Counted from the stretch's first letter, positions 20,803 through 31,639 are shown. The stretch: 64,000 nucleotides of DNA from Fistulifera solaris (GCA_030295235.1 AP026144.1:558001-622000); one strand, 5' to 3'. Numbers and translations: made by a program. Notes: generated by a model from the letters alone, not told the origin.

Positions 20803-22476
20803 ATGAAACGAGAGTTCAGCACGTTCTATGTGAGTAAGGTATCATGGGTCGTTTGCTGGCTTTCTATGGTCGGTCCTACTCAAGGCTTCGCGTCCGGCGT
20901 TTCTCCTCAATTATCAGTTGATCGACCCGTGCGGTATCGTGTCTTCGGTTGCTTCAAGGACAGTCCACCTCCAAGTGCTCTGTTCGCTAATTTATCGAAA
21001 AAACAAAGGATGCAATTAAAGAGCGAAGAGGGACACGACAATGTTTTCCATATCGAATCGCTGGATGATGATTCGAACGATTTTGACGCGGAAGATAACG
21101 AAACTGAATTTGTCGAAACCAAGGATAATAATAACTTTTATGATGACGATGATTATTCTCCCTTATCGACGGCCGAAAGTTTTTCTCTCGAAACCTCGAA
21201 TGCCGCAGGTTTGACCGGTGTTTCCTACTTCTACCTGCGAAATGAATTAGGACTGTCGGAAGAAGCCATGTGGCGCATCACGTATCAAGCCGGATCGGCT
21301 CTCGGCATGACAGCGAATACCGTCAAAAAGAAAGTGGAAGTTTTGCGACAACGCATGTCTTTGGGTGACAAAGACATTCGATCTTTATTGGAAAGACAAC
21401 CGACAATTCTTCATTTGCATGCCGAACGGAATATAGGGATGAAACTGGATTTTTTGGCACAAGAACTCGATGCCGACAAACAGAGTCTCCGCGAGTTGGT
21501 ACTGGCCGCTCCTTCCCTGATCAACTATTCCGCAACCAATTTGGAGCGGAAAGTGAGATTTTTCACCAAGCATCTGGGATTTACCGTGGTGGAATGTCGC
21601 CACCTTTGGACAGCCGAGCCAAAATTGGTGTATGCTGGAGTTCAATCGGGCTTGATTCCACGGATGAAGTTCTTCTTGAACGAGTTGGGATTGAGAAAAG
21701 ACCAGCTGCGGGGTATCATCAAAAAGAATCCGCGCTTGTTACTTTACAGTGTCGATATGAATTTAATTCCCAAGCTGGTGTTTCATTTGATCCTGACATT
21801 GAACATGGAACCATCTAAAGTTCGAAAAATTATACTTTCGTATCCCAACTACTTGGATTACAATCTCGATGACCATATTTTGCCCATCACACGTTACTTC
21901 ATTCAGGACCTCGAATACAGTTCGAACGAATTCAGTGTCATTTTGTACAAATTTCCCCGCGTCATGACCAATTCGTTGCGTCGCATCAAATCAGTTGTCG
22001 GCTATCTGCGCTATCAAGTCGGCTTATCGGGAGCCCAAGTCAAGCGACTTTTGTATCAATCGCCGCAAATTGTGAGTCTCCGTAACGAGCACCTCCACCA
22101 ACAGATCGAATCGTTGCAACTGTTGTTCGATCTTTCCGACGAAGAAGCGACCCGCGTGATGGTCGCCATGCCGACGTTGTTGGTTCTAAGTGTTTCTCAA
22201 AATCTGGAGCCCAAGCGTACGTACTTGCTCGAAGCCTTTGGTGACAATCGAGCTGCGGTAAAAGCGGCGGTACTTCGATTGCCAACCTTATTGGGATACT
22301 CGTTGGAGAAGAGGATCCGACCGAGGGTCGAGGCGATCCTGGATAGAAAATTGGATCCATCGATCATTACTGTTGGAATACCCATGACACAAGACAATTT
22401 TGATGTCTGGTTGATGCGCAAGACAAACAAGATAGAAATGAGAGGCGCTCAGCATGGCAAAATCAAGAGAAAGTGA
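20803..22476 (+). CDS. mTERF-family protein, plastid-targeted
   Basis: This intact single-exon gene encodes 557 residues. The N-terminus has a signal peptide (VSWVVCWLSMVGPTQG-FASG) ending in a plastid-type GFAS motif, then an acidic Asp/Asn-rich spacer (about 85-125). From about residue 145 on, mTERF repeats follow every ~35 residues, each with the leucine/proline helix pattern: LERQPTILHLHAERNI, VLAAPSLINYSATNL, IIKKNPRLLLYSVDMN, ILSYPNYLDYNLDD, LYKFPRVMTNSLRRI, LLYQSPQIVSLRNEH, VAMPTLLVLSVSQNL, VLRLPTLLGYSLEKRI. mTERF proteins bind organelle nucleic acid and act in transcription, termination or splicing. The C-terminal tail is basic. Confidence 0.92.
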   Translation: MKREFSTFYVSKVSWVVCWLSMVGPTQGFASGVSPQLSVDRPVRYRVFGCFKDSPPPSALFANLSKKQRMQLKSEEGHDNVFHIESLDDDSNDFDAEDNETEFVETKDNNNFYDDDDYSPLSTAESFSLETSNAAGLTGVSYFYLRNELGLSEEAMWRITYQAGSALGMTANTVKKKVEVLRQRMSLGDKDIRSLLERQPTILHLHAERNIGMKLDFLAQELDADKQSLRELVLAAPSLINYSATNLERKVRFFTKHLGFTVVECRHLWTAEPKLVYAGVQSGLIPRMKFFLNELGLRKDQLRGIIKKNPRLLLYSVDMNLIPKLVFHLILTLNMEPSKVRKIILSYPNYLDYNLDDHILPITRYFIQDLEYSSNEFSVILYKFPRVMTNSLRRIKSVVGYLRYQVGLSGAQVKRLLYQSPQIVSLRNEHLHQQIESLQLLFDLSDEEATRVMVAMPTLLVLSVSQNLEPKRTYLLEAFGDNRAAVKAAVLRLPTLLGYSLEKRIRPRVEAILDRKLDPSIITVGIPMTQDNFDVWLMRKTNKIEMRGAQHGKIKRK

Positions 22477-23461
22477 ATGCGGCTGTGTCTCTGCCAGAGG
22501 CAGAAGTCGTGCAGGAACGCAATAAAGCAAAAAGGCTCTAGCCGGGGTCCAATCAAATGCTGCAAAATTGCCTGAGGGGCAAGTGGTACTCGGTTTCTGA
22601 ATCGACGTGGACCAGCGGTATCTTGTTGGACAAGCATAAAAGTCTGTGTTTCTCGCTGGAGTCTAGCCAGTGACCTCACCAGCCTCCTTACTTGATCGTT
22701 GAATCACGGACGCCTCGACATCGAAACTAGGAGTAATGATGTTAGTCAGCTATCTTAGACCGTTATTAAAACGGATCTGATTGGGTGATCGATATAAATG
22801 GAGATAAGGCACGTCTCAACGTAGAAAATACAAATTGTGACAAGGCAAACGTAGACAATGACTATTTGCGAGTCTACGAAATGAGAAGTCTAATGCAAAT
22901 CATGCTGATGGTGAATACATCGTGGTGACAACAAATCATGCTTGGTTCAGTCGGAGATTGACCGAAGGTTAATGAAATCAAATCGAAAGAAAATTCATTC
23001 ATGACTAAAATGCAGTCGTGGATAAGTTAAAAAGGACAATTTGGCCCTATAGTGAGAACTGTAGTCGTTGATTTGCAATGCATTCAACATTATGGACTGA
23101 TGCTTGTATTCAAAGGCTACGAGAAAGGTATTGCATTGTGATAGTAACAAATAAGGCCTCTAGTAAACCAGAAGAACGAGCTTAAAAGTAGAAGTCTAGC
23201 TTTGTAGCGTATTGATTCATGACTGAAATGCAGTCGCGATGAAAGGTCGCCTTCACTTCGGGTCCATACTATAAATAATACCAGTACGCTGCAAGGAAAC
23301 ATTTTTGATGCTTGAAAAATTTTCCGTGTTGTTGCGATGATCGATGTTTCGCATGTGTCATCATAGTTGTTGCTTATAATCGGCGCATAAAGAAGAAACT
23401 CATTGTGCTTCGAATCTTCTGTAAGATCGCGTCACCTCATGTCTCCAAGGGATCGTCTTCA
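22477..23461. other. Intergenic region with a two-part palindromic repeat
   Basis: Nearly 1 kb lies between two plus-strand genes. From 22993 to 23325 lies a composite repeat (unit A, about 220 bases of spacer, unit B), described separately. The frame of the downstream gene stays open upstream to 23312, but without a better start. The rest shows no gene. Confidence 0.4.
22993..23325 (+). repeat. Composite palindromic repeat A-B, copy 1
   Basis: Unit A starts at about 22997 with TTCATGACTAAAATGCAGTC and continues GTGGATAAGTT, CTATAGTGA and AGTCGTTGATTTGCAA. Unit B starts at 23215 with GATTCATGACTGAAATGCAG and continues GAAAGGTCGCCTTCACTTCGGG and CTGCAAGGAAACATTTTTG. Copy 2 at 27730-28055 has the same order, orientation and spacing, so the two form one element about 330 bases long. 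No coding capacity is visible. Confidence 0.65.
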
Positions 23462-24907
23462 ATGACACAAACAGCAACCACCGAACTCCCTTTCGTCGAG
23501 TTCGCTCTCGCTCGTCCTTACGCTCGCATTGGAGGTGTGGCGGTGGGAATGATTCGTATCTCCGACGACAGCAGAAATGGACCCAGTCTTCGAAAGGATA
23601 TCGAATCTTTCGAATTGCTCTTGTCGGCACACTGTCGGTTGGATGCACGGTGGCACGGTCGTTCGCTGCCCGCGGTCGACGACGACCTTTGGGACGATTG
23701 GCCGTCACAACCCAACAACATTTGTTTATGGACCTCGAATCGACTCGATTTAATGAATTTACAAGAGCGAGACTGGGATTCTTGGCAAGAAGTTCGACCG
23801 AAACCCTTTACGTGGCCGGGACGCAAAGTCGGTCCGCATACGCCTCCCCCAGAAATGGATGTCGTCTTGGAAGATATGCATCTGGCGTTCACCTTTCGTT
23901 TTGATCTACCCATGGATCAGAATTTACCGCCGACACTCGCGGCGACGTCGTGTCGATACTATTACAATATACTGGCTCGTTTGCAAACGAAAGAACTCGT
24001 TCGATGGTTTCAAATCCCAATTCAGGTCTTGACAGCGAGTCCTTTATACACGGAACCCCATTCGCAAGACGAAGAATCGGTATTACAAGCCATGGCGCAT
24101 TCATCGGGATTACCAGCAGGAGAAATGTCGATGAGTCAATTGTATCCCATTGAGGGGCGTATCACGGTACACGATCAACAGAGTGCAGCTTTCGGGCAAC
24201 ACACGTCTCTGCGGATCCCGTCCCGACAAATGGTGCAGAGTATGCGCGTCACCGATCCCCTAACTGAACGACCCGTCTGTATCATTACGTTTATAGGAGC
24301 ATCCGTATTGCATCCTGGTAGCCGTATGGTGGTGAAACTCGATTTCCCGAAACGTTTTGACGATCGCAGTCGTGAGTGGATCCCCGTTTTTCAAGTCAGC
24401 ACCTGTTTGGATGGGGAAGAAACGGTCATTCGTTTTCGGGATGGACAGCGAACGCGTGCTCGTGCGTATCTATTCGATACTGCACATGAAGGTCCCTTCG
24501 ATCCCGAATGTGTCGAATCTATAAGTTTGAATCTCGTCATGCCGCTCGATGCGCCCGTCTCGGTGCAAACGGATCATGTCGAAGTCAAGGTTCGCTGCGT
24601 GGTGGATATTGTTGTCGGGGAAGACTATCGCAATTTACGTTTGGAGATGCCCTGTGAAGTGGTACACCCGCAGAGTGCATGGGAAATGAAACTGATGGAT
24701 GAAAATGAGACGTTGGATTTGTGGGAAATCGATTACAGCGACTACAGTCCTACGGATCCTTCCTGGTTTCCTGTGACAGATATTGGAGAAGAATTGGACA
24801 TATTATCGCTACACTTGGCGGACCGTTGTCAGATACGCCCCTACAAGACGTATGCTTCGTATCACAAAGAATCGGAGCACGAAGCACAGTCAAGTGATAA
24901 TCTCTAA
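23462..24907 (+). CDS. Rgp1-like arrestin-fold protein (Ric1-Rgp1 Rab6 GEF subunit)
   Basis: This single-exon gene encodes 481 residues with no break. The protein is beta-rich with no signal or membrane segment. The segment PVCIITFIGASVLHPGSRMV (about 275-295) is followed by KLDFP and matches the Rgp1 family core; FRFDLP and QLYPIEGRI are also conserved-looking. In yeast and animals Rgp1 pairs with Ric1 as the exchange factor for Ypt6/Rab6 at the Golgi. An ATG at 23312 lies in frame upstream but adds a basic, cysteine-rich stretch; 23462 was chosen because conserved sequence starts just after it. The stop lies nine bases from the stop of the convergent neighbour. Confidence 0.7.
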   Translation: MTQTATTELPFVEFALARPYARIGGVAVGMIRISDDSRNGPSLRKDIESFELLLSAHCRLDARWHGRSLPAVDDDLWDDWPSQPNNICLWTSNRLDLMNLQERDWDSWQEVRPKPFTWPGRKVGPHTPPPEMDVVLEDMHLAFTFRFDLPMDQNLPPTLAATSCRYYYNILARLQTKELVRWFQIPIQVLTASPLYTEPHSQDEESVLQAMAHSSGLPAGEMSMSQLYPIEGRITVHDQQSAAFGQHTSLRIPSRQMVQSMRVTDPLTERPVCIITFIGASVLHPGSRMVVKLDFPKRFDDRSREWIPVFQVSTCLDGEETVIRFRDGQRTRARAYLFDTAHEGPFDPECVESISLNLVMPLDAPVSVQTDHVEVKVRCVVDIVVGEDYRNLRLEMPCEVVHPQSAWEMKLMDENETLDLWEIDYSDYSPTDPSWFPVTDIGEELDILSLHLADRCQIRPYKTYASYHKESEHEAQSSDNL

Positions 24908-24916
24908 CGACTTATG

Positions 24917-25453
24917 TTATTTCTTGCTAGCTCGCAACGCTGGTACGGTGAATTTGTAAGGGACTCCTTCATTTTGCACCGTTCGTATGACAAATGTTGG
25001 ACTACTCCAACCTCCTGGCTGTTCGATGGGGTAACCCTCTCCGACACGAATCGCCCCGGACTTGCCTTTGAATGTCACGTACGCAGCGTCACCGTTCGGG
25101 GCTAAAAATTCCACAAACTCCACTTCTCCGGCTTTCAGACGCTGTACAAAGTCCAGATAAGGGATCGATGGTTCATCAATGTCGGAAGCTTTCAAGCCAC
25201 CGAAATCGTTTCCTCGGTAATTGAAAATCAGTCCATTGAACGGTGTGATGGGAGTCCCTCGGACTTCGGCACCGGTATCTGCCATAGCGGGTGTCGTTGT
25301 CACAATTGCAGCGGCGAAAGTGAGTCCTTGCCCGATGAGTGCGCGTCGAGATACCACCGTAGGCTCGCTCGTTTTTGTTGATTGTGAGAATGCCAAAACT
25401 TGCATTTTGGGTAGAGAAACAACCGTTAAAAGTACTGACACAAACCGTATCAT
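24917..25453 (-). CDS. Thylakoid-lumen protein with Tat-type signal and FtsH_ext-like domain
   Basis: This intact ORF has 178 residues. A signal peptide ends in VLAFSQSTK (plastid motif). A second signal follows: twin-arginine SRRALIGQG, then hydrophobic LTFAAAIVTTTPAMA with an AMA cleavage site, the pattern of a Tat-dependent lumen protein. The mature part of about 120 residues includes IPYLDFVQRLKAGEVEFVEF and DAAYVTFKGKSGAIRVGEGYP. The opening 'Y-x-x-F-x-x-x-L-K-x-G-x-V' resembles the soluble N-terminal domain of FtsH proteases, without the AAA and protease parts. The role is unknown; a regulatory or partner role with thylakoid FtsH is a guess. Confidence 0.7.
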   Translation of the reverse strand: MIRFVSVLLTVVSLPKMQVLAFSQSTKTSEPTVVSRRALIGQGLTFAAAIVTTTPAMADTGAEVRGTPITPFNGLIFNYRGNDFGGLKASDIDEPSIPYLDFVQRLKAGEVEFVEFLAPNGDAAYVTFKGKSGAIRVGEGYPIEQPGGWSSPTFVIRTVQNEGVPYKFTVPALRASKK

Positions 25454-26505
25454 TATGTCAGGTGCTTCTTACGTATTTCAATAAAGGAAATCAAAAGTAG
25501 TGCAAAAGCGAGCAATGCTGTATATTTAACACGGCAAAGAAATGAAACGATGAGAAATTGGTGCCGGCGGGCTGGGCTGATCGGAGTTCTAGAGTTCACA
25601 GAAGAATGATGTGTCAATGGCATAGATTACACGACCATTCCTCGCATACCGAAAGGCACAGATACCCTTTTCCTTGATGAATGGGTCATCGTCACTTACC
25701 TATTGTCTATTATGGCATGTACTTGTAGGTTAATGTGATTTTGCACGATAAAAACGCGCGCAAGTTTTGAAGCACGAGAATTACTACGTCCCAATACACG
25801 CGATCTTTCTCGTTCGCACGTGACTGAGAAGCAGTCGTGAAAATATACATTTTGAGATTATAACAGAAAGTTGAACTATGCCCCTACAAAGTCCGTCTGT
25901 CAACCATGACTGAACTTTAGTCATGAAGAATTAACACTCAAGCCGGAATATGATGCTCAAATAACTTATCTGACCCAACGACGCTTGTGCCGTTAACTTT
26001 CGTACCAATGGCATTGAATGCTAAGATGAATGCGCCGATTATTTACGGCGAAGTTACCAGACTGGTCTCTGTCATAGTTTCTATTGTCGCCATTACTTTA
26101 TAGCCTTCGGGAGATTAGGATGCTAGATTTAGTAACATAGCGTCTTTTTTACGAGCTTTTCTAATGATACAGCGCCTAATCAGAGTAATTGGTACCAACT
26201 AGACACCAGCGGTTTTTCAACTGATACTAGGAAGGCACTTTTTCAGGTCAAATCAAGGGTCCTCTTCCGTTGTTGCATGTCAGAGGCAGAAACTCCACAA
26301 TTTCGCAGATTGATATTGCCTTAAGACCTTTCAAACCTCCAGCACACACGCGCGCACAACAAAAGACGATTGCGCAAAGAACGAAGCATGCGATGCATCG
26401 ACAAACGCAGTCTCGTCAGCAACCTTGCTTTCGAATGAAATTAAAGCAGCATCCGTCCATTGGGTATCGACTCACAATAATAATAATAATCACCATTGCA
26501 ACAGT
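25454..26505. other. Intergenic region with two hairpin repeats
   Basis: Just over 1 kb lies between two minus-strand genes. Short palindromes of the dispersed family occur at 25817-25839 (CACGTGACTGAGAAGCAGTC...) and 25904-25925 (CCATGACTGAACTTTAGTCA...). AATAATAATAAT at 26477-26488 lies near the downstream gene's stop. The ORF at 26270-26734 overlaps a real gene antisense and is rejected. Confidence 0.4.
25817..25925. repeat. Two short palindromes of the CATGACTG family
   Basis: CACGTGACTGAGAAGCAGTC and CCATGACTGAACTTTAGTCA stand 65 bases apart. Each is an imperfect inverted repeat around a 3-5 base loop and matches the head of the larger repeats at 22997, 23215, 27735 and 27960. The bodies of units A and B are not recognisable here, so these may be decayed copies. 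Confidence 0.5.
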
Positions 26506-27575
26506 TCATTTCTTGTTCTTGACACACCGCGCGTCTCCCACGGCTTCACATTTGTCACGTTCGACCCAACATTTGGCGTACGGATCTTCACAATCGGGTG
26601 ACAAGGCTTGCGCCAAACGTTGCACCAACGGACTTATTTTCGTGGGATCGGGTGCATCTCCCGCACTCCAAAACGAAGGACATGGCCAGATGGTGAGATT
26701 GCGAGTGTGTTGCAACTCGTCCAGTAAAACTTGATCGAGGACGTTCAGGACGTTGACGCGCGACAGCGATTGCACATGCGTGAGTGTTTGAGTTCCGTCT
26801 GCCGCGTGCACTTGATACAAGGCATCGGGATCGTCGTCATTACCAATATAAGTGTTGTTGTTGTTGTTGTTGTTGGGTTCCGGTGGCTTCTCGTCCGGAA
26901 ACAAGAAGGATTGCAGTACACTGGATATTTCTTCTTCGTCTTCCTTTTCGGCCACCGACAAAGAGCCGTATGCGCCGCCAAATGCGAAAGGCGACAGTGA
27001 AATCGCAATATTTGTCGCAATCCAGCTTTCAAGTCCGACAAGGTAATGATGGCGTGTGTTTCGCCGTGTTGCAATAAAGACTGCAAGGCATCAGTGACTT
27101 GCAACAGTAAGGGTTGTGGAATGAAACGAATGACTTGCGTCAATCCGTGCGTCTTGCCGTATCCGTACGGCGGGACGTGGGTACGGAAGATCAATTCGAG
27201 ATTGTCATGCGACTGTGCGATCGCTTGGAGGCGTTCTTTCGCCACTAAATCACCGGGTGGAGCAATGACCGCGACGCGTCGTTTGTTATTATTATTGTTG
27301 GGAAGAATAAATTGTTTGCATTTGGGATTGGGAGGCAAACATTGTTGAATTGTAGCTCGAAAAGCATCTTCATGTTCCAATTCCGTCACTTCTGCATACG
27401 AAGAGGCGGGACCGGGAAGTTGGGGCAGCACCATCGCATCATGATGTTGATCGAGCATCGATCGGGTCGGTCCAAAAATGAGAAACAATGTCGATGCGAG
27501 CAAGAGTATGAGACATCGTGTGATGATTGCGTCAGCAGTATTTGTTGATTTGTTTTTTCTGTTCTTGTTTACCAT
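26506..27575 (-). CDS. Type II membrane or secreted protein of unknown function; one frame break
   Basis: The ATG at 27575 starts a basic cytoplasmic tail and one membrane helix (about residues 17-35, RCLILLLASTLFLIFG). The luminal part has two Asn homopolymers (residues ~93-98 and ~237-243, encoded by AAC repeats), segments VAVIAPPGDLVAKERLQAIAQ and HAIITLSDLESWIATNIAIS, and a C-terminal Cys-rich stretch (DCEDPYAKCWVERDKCEAVG). The frame changes near 27030, where GACTTGAAAGC needs a second G (SDLESW). Correction gives 356 residues. I do not recognise the family; the layout would fit a Golgi or surface protein. Confidence 0.55.
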
Positions 27576-28167
27576 GTTCTAATGATCATAATAAAACGCA
27601 TTGCATTCTTAACTTTTATTGCAAACTGCAAGCCTTTGTTTTGTTGAAATATATATTTTCGTCGTTTCCGCTCCACATTTATTTATGAATTCTACAACAA
27701 TCCACTAAGGTTAGCGTATGATCCGATTTTCGACTCATGACTGAAATTCAGTCGTGGATAAGTTGACCATAACCTTTGGACTATAGTAATCACTGAAGTC
27801 GTTGATTTGCAAACCATTCTTTCCACATCATGAACTGTATCTTGCACTGCAAAGGTTGCGGAACGCATAGAGATATTTTGCAATGAAAACTTAGTGAACC
27901 ACGACAACGAGCAGGAATGAAGTACCGGGTAACAGTCTCGATTTGCCGAATATTGATGATTCATGACTGAAATGCAGTCATGATAAAAGGTCGTCTTCAC
28001 TTTGGGTCATAGTACTGGATGGATAACGCTGCGAGGAATATTTTTGCGATGATATTATGTGTGTGATTTTCATCCGTTTATTGCCTTATTTTGACCATGA
28101 TGGCAAAATCTCCTCAACATTCGAGGCAGCATCCATAATCAGCAAGAAGTATATACTCCGTGTAATA
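27576..28167. other. Divergent intergenic region holding repeat copy 2
   Basis: These 592 bases lie between outward-facing genes; the repeat at 27730-28055 fills over half. The repeat therefore lies within the presumed promoter region of the acid phosphatase, ending about 110 bases before its chosen ATG. Confidence 0.4.
27730..28055 (+). repeat. Composite palindromic repeat A-B, copy 2
   Basis: Unit A (27733 on) reads CTCATGACTGAAATTCAGTC, GTGGATAAGTT, CTATAGTAATCACTGAAGTC and GTTGATTTGCAA. Unit B (27957 on) reads GATTCATGACTGAAATGCAG, AAAGGTCGTCTTCACTTTGGG and CTGCGAGGAATATTTTTGCG. The spacing of about 225 bases and the order match copy 1, while the spacer sequences differ. Confidence 0.65.
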
Positions 28168-29411
28168 ATGTTATTCTCAATACGTCCTTCAGTTTCACAC
28201 CGCACAATCCTCGTGTTACTCCTGATGGCACTCTTTCGTACTTCCTTCCGTGCTTTGGCTACTACAGATGATTCATCGTACCGACTCAAACAAGTCCAAA
28301 TCATTCATCGTCATGGGGATCGCACACCCATTACTCCTCTGAAAGATGAAGCCTATTGGTCGCAATTATTAATATCACCGAATATTTTGCAGAAAATTGC
28401 GCAAGGCACTACAGTTCAAAGAGAGAAAATTACGACCCATGTCGCCGGTGGACGGGGTCCCTTTGGTCAATTGACGTCACTGGGATTGCTACAAATGGTA
28501 CAAGTCGGAATGAACTTACGAGAACGATACGTGGATTCGAATGTACTGTGTGACTCTCTGCAAGCAACCGACCTTCTGGTCTTTTCGACGGATTTTCCAC
28601 GAACGATACAATCGGTACAAGGATTGTTGTCGGGCCTCTTTCCCGATGGTTTGGATACGGATATCACCATCGATGTTCGACCATCTTCCTGGATGATTCC
28701 CGATCCTATGCCACGTTTTACGAAGGAACAAGAAATACTCGAACAACAATTGGCCCGAACACCCACGGTGATAGAACGCGAAACCGCCTTGCGACCCTTG
28801 GCACTGCGGGTCACACAAGCCTTACACGAGTTTCTTGCCGACGACGCGCACGATGCCGCGTTTGGTGTCGAAGGAGAACATCCAGGAGAAGTTTCGATTG
28901 AAATACAACCCTTGGCGTGGGTACAATTGGCGGAAATTACCAAATGTTTGGCCGTTCGCAGCTTGTTGCCGTCTTCCATTACAAAGCTAGATCAAGAACA
29001 GATTGCGGCGCATGCGGCATGGCGGTGGTTTCAAACCTTGAGTCATCCACGGATGGCCTATTTGGGTATGCATCGTCTAGTACAACAACAATTGCAGCTC
29101 ATGACTTGCGCTGCGGAAACATCACCATGATTGTTTGGAGTGGTCATGATTCCAGTCTCATTGGTTTGTTGTGTGCGTATCGGTTGGAACGACCTTCCAC
29201 TTGGCCGGAATACGCTAGTTATCTTTGTCTGGAATTGTTGGAAACGAAGGCGGGTGAACAATATATTCGCTTTTCGCTCAATGGAGAAGTTCTCAAATCA
29301 CAATGGGAAGATGATGATGAACTGTGGGACAAGATTCCGTTGGAAATGCTACAACAAAAAGTTTCTACCATGGGTGCCGATACCCAATCAGAATCAATAA
29401 CGACCGACTAA
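28168..29411 (+). CDS. Histidine acid phosphatase, secreted; one frame break
   Basis: The ATG at 28168 opens a signal peptide (RTILVLLLMALFRTSFRALA). The catalytic RHGDRTP motif lies at about residues 50-56 (QIIHRHGDRTPI), and the proton-donor HD is in VWSGHDSSLIG. Also seen are QLTSLGLLQMVQVG and FSTDFPRTIQSVQGLL, normal for the family. These enzymes hydrolyse phosphate esters and include lysosomal acid phosphatase and phytase-like forms. The frame changes near 29103, where CATGACTTGCG needs a second G to give LMDLRCGNIT; correction gives 414 residues. The upstream ATG at 28057 is in frame but buries the signal. It is tail to tail with the UFL1-like gene, 51 bases apart. Confidence 0.85.
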
Positions 29412-29462
29412 AAAAAACAAATTGAGCCACTAATTGTTCTTATATCGTTTCGAGCTAGATTC

Positions 29463-31639
29463 TTATTTCCTTTTCAGAGCACAATTGCGAACTCGTTCCA
29501 GTAAACCGTCCTCCACCGTTTCATCGTTCGCGATCCTTCCGGCCATAGCCATCAAATCGTCTGCCACTTCGGAAGTGATCTTTCGTTCTTTCACTAACAA
29601 GCGTAGAATGGGTCCTCGGAGTAAAGAGCCACTGACCACAAGATTTTTAGCGTGCTGATACCACAGCATAATGGCCCAATCCAACACCAATGCCGGATTC
29701 GCTTCCGATTGGAGGCGTTTCAGGAGTAAATCGCGTCGAGAACTGAGAAACTTTTTTTCGTTTTTCTTGTCCAAAACCTTGTATGGTAAACCAATGAGTG
29801 GTAAGCAGTTTTCTTGTAAGTGCTCCTGCAATGCATTTATATCGTCCACTGTGCCATGACAAAGCTCCCATAAACGAGCCACTGTCACCCCCGTGCTTCC
29901 GGGTAGTATCCGACGTAATGCTGCCAATGGATCTTTCGTCTTATCGTAGGTTATAGACACAGGATCATATTGACGCAAAGCGATATCTACCGGATGATAA
30001 TAGGGATCCGTGCGCGATTCGAAGAAAAACGACTCATCATTGACGTTGTTTCGAAACAAACAATACTGTGTCATGCGCCACGCTAAATCGGCACCCGGGC
30101 CTTCCAACAATTCGTGTCGCAAGATCAATAAATAGGTATTCTCCATACCACCAGAGTCTTGTGCGTATTGTAAAAAGTGTTGGGAGAGCTGGAATACATA
30201 ACACGCATAGGCAAAACATTCCGTGCGTTCCAATGCCATCGGATTGTGGTCAATGGATGTTTGTATGGTCGTCCGTTGAGATCTTTCGGTCATGCGTTGG
30301 AGTTCGACACGAATGGCGATTTGACAGTCCTTGGCGTGTCCATCACTGGAAAGGAATGCCAGGGTCGTTAGTTCTGTCAAGGTAGCGTCCTCCTCTTCGT
30401 CGTCACAATACTGTGCGCGTATCCGTTGGACGACTCGTTCGACTGGAACAGTGCCGTACTCTAGATTATCTATACTTGGCTTCGTTTTCGTGGATTGTTT
30501 TCGATCGCGAGAGTCGAGAATGGCCTGCACTCCACCATGTGCGTCGGCCAGCTCGCGGGCTCGTTCATGGGCATATTCTTGAACCAATAATGGCATGATT
30601 GTTGTTTGAAATGTTGCAATCATTGGTTGAGAAAAGTACCATCCACCTTGGTCGTTCCACACAAAGAGAGCACCAACTGGAAGAACCTGCTGCAACAACA
30701 ATCGTCCATCTTCTACCGAAAGATTGGTAGGAATCCAAGGATGCAATTCTAAAACATCCGCTTCTTGTAATGCTGCTTCCAAAGGATCACAGATAAGAGT
30801 CCTGTGGACGAGCGCATGAGTCAATGTCACGATCGGATGGTACGGTAACAACCATTCCCTGAGTTGATGGATGGAATGGTGGGTATCCGTCACGACACCC
30901 GCTGTTTGAAAGAGATCTACGGTAGTCTGTTGTTGCTGTTGTCGATACGCATGGGGAATGTAGGTGTCGCCTTGTAAGATTCCGGATGTGGTCCGTCGTA
31001 CGATGGGTATAACCCACGACAATTCCCATTGTTGTGCCGCACAAAGCTCGGGTAACGAAGTGGGTGTCGACAAAGAACTCAAGTAGATCGTGGCTTGTTG
31101 TTGCAATTCTACCAAGTACGATTGACTGACAAGCACCAGAGCCCCACTGTCGAGCGTCCGTAGTTCGAGATCCGGGGGTACATGCGGACGAATCAGTTGC
31201 AGTGTTGAATCCAAAGGCAATCGCCACATAGATTTGGCAATTTGCGTCAAAGGTAACGGTGCTGGCTGTGCCCTTTTCCACACTTGTCGTAAAGAAGCTT
31301 GTAAAATGATTTCGTCCAAAGTTGGGCGTGCGGATAATGTCCAACAATCAACCACGGTGCATCATCGTCGGCGAGCGACTCCACCGTTCCCCACGAAACA
31401 CCCAACTTTTGCTGTACGAACGACCACGGCAGTTTCCCCTCTTTTTCGAAACAGTCATTGATTTCCTGTTGCAACACATGTGGCCATATAAAGCGCTTAT
31501 TTAACAATTGAAGCGGGGGATGGTCGTGAAAACAGTTGCGTTGCAATAACAACTCCATCAACGCCTTCGCTCCTTCTTCGGTGATCGAAGGCGTTTTATG
31601 TGTAGGATTCTCTGCGTTAAGCGAAGAAGGATCATCCAT
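29463..31639 (-). CDS. UFL1-like E3 UFM1-protein ligase; one frame break
   Basis: The N-terminal part has winged-helix-like sequence (NKRFIWPHVLQQEINDCFEK, LPWSFVQQKLGVSWGTVESL), then segments in UFL1 order: LELRTLDSGALVLVSQSYLV, TSLPELCAAQQWELSWVIPI, SGILQGDTYIPHAY, then a long helical C-terminal half ending PGSTGVTVARLWELCHGTVD and KITSEVADDLMAMAGRIAND. UFL1 transfers UFM1 to ER-associated ribosomes and other targets. One base is missing between about 31333 and 31341 (an A or C run); with it the model is continuous at 725 residues, near the usual 750-800. UFM1 partners are not in the window. The assignment is by overall pattern, not a catalytic motif. Confidence 0.68.

Noticed and set aside
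26270-26734. Plus-strand ORF of 154 residues
   Set aside because: It lies antisense to the 26506-27575 gene over its second half and shows no recognisable pattern.
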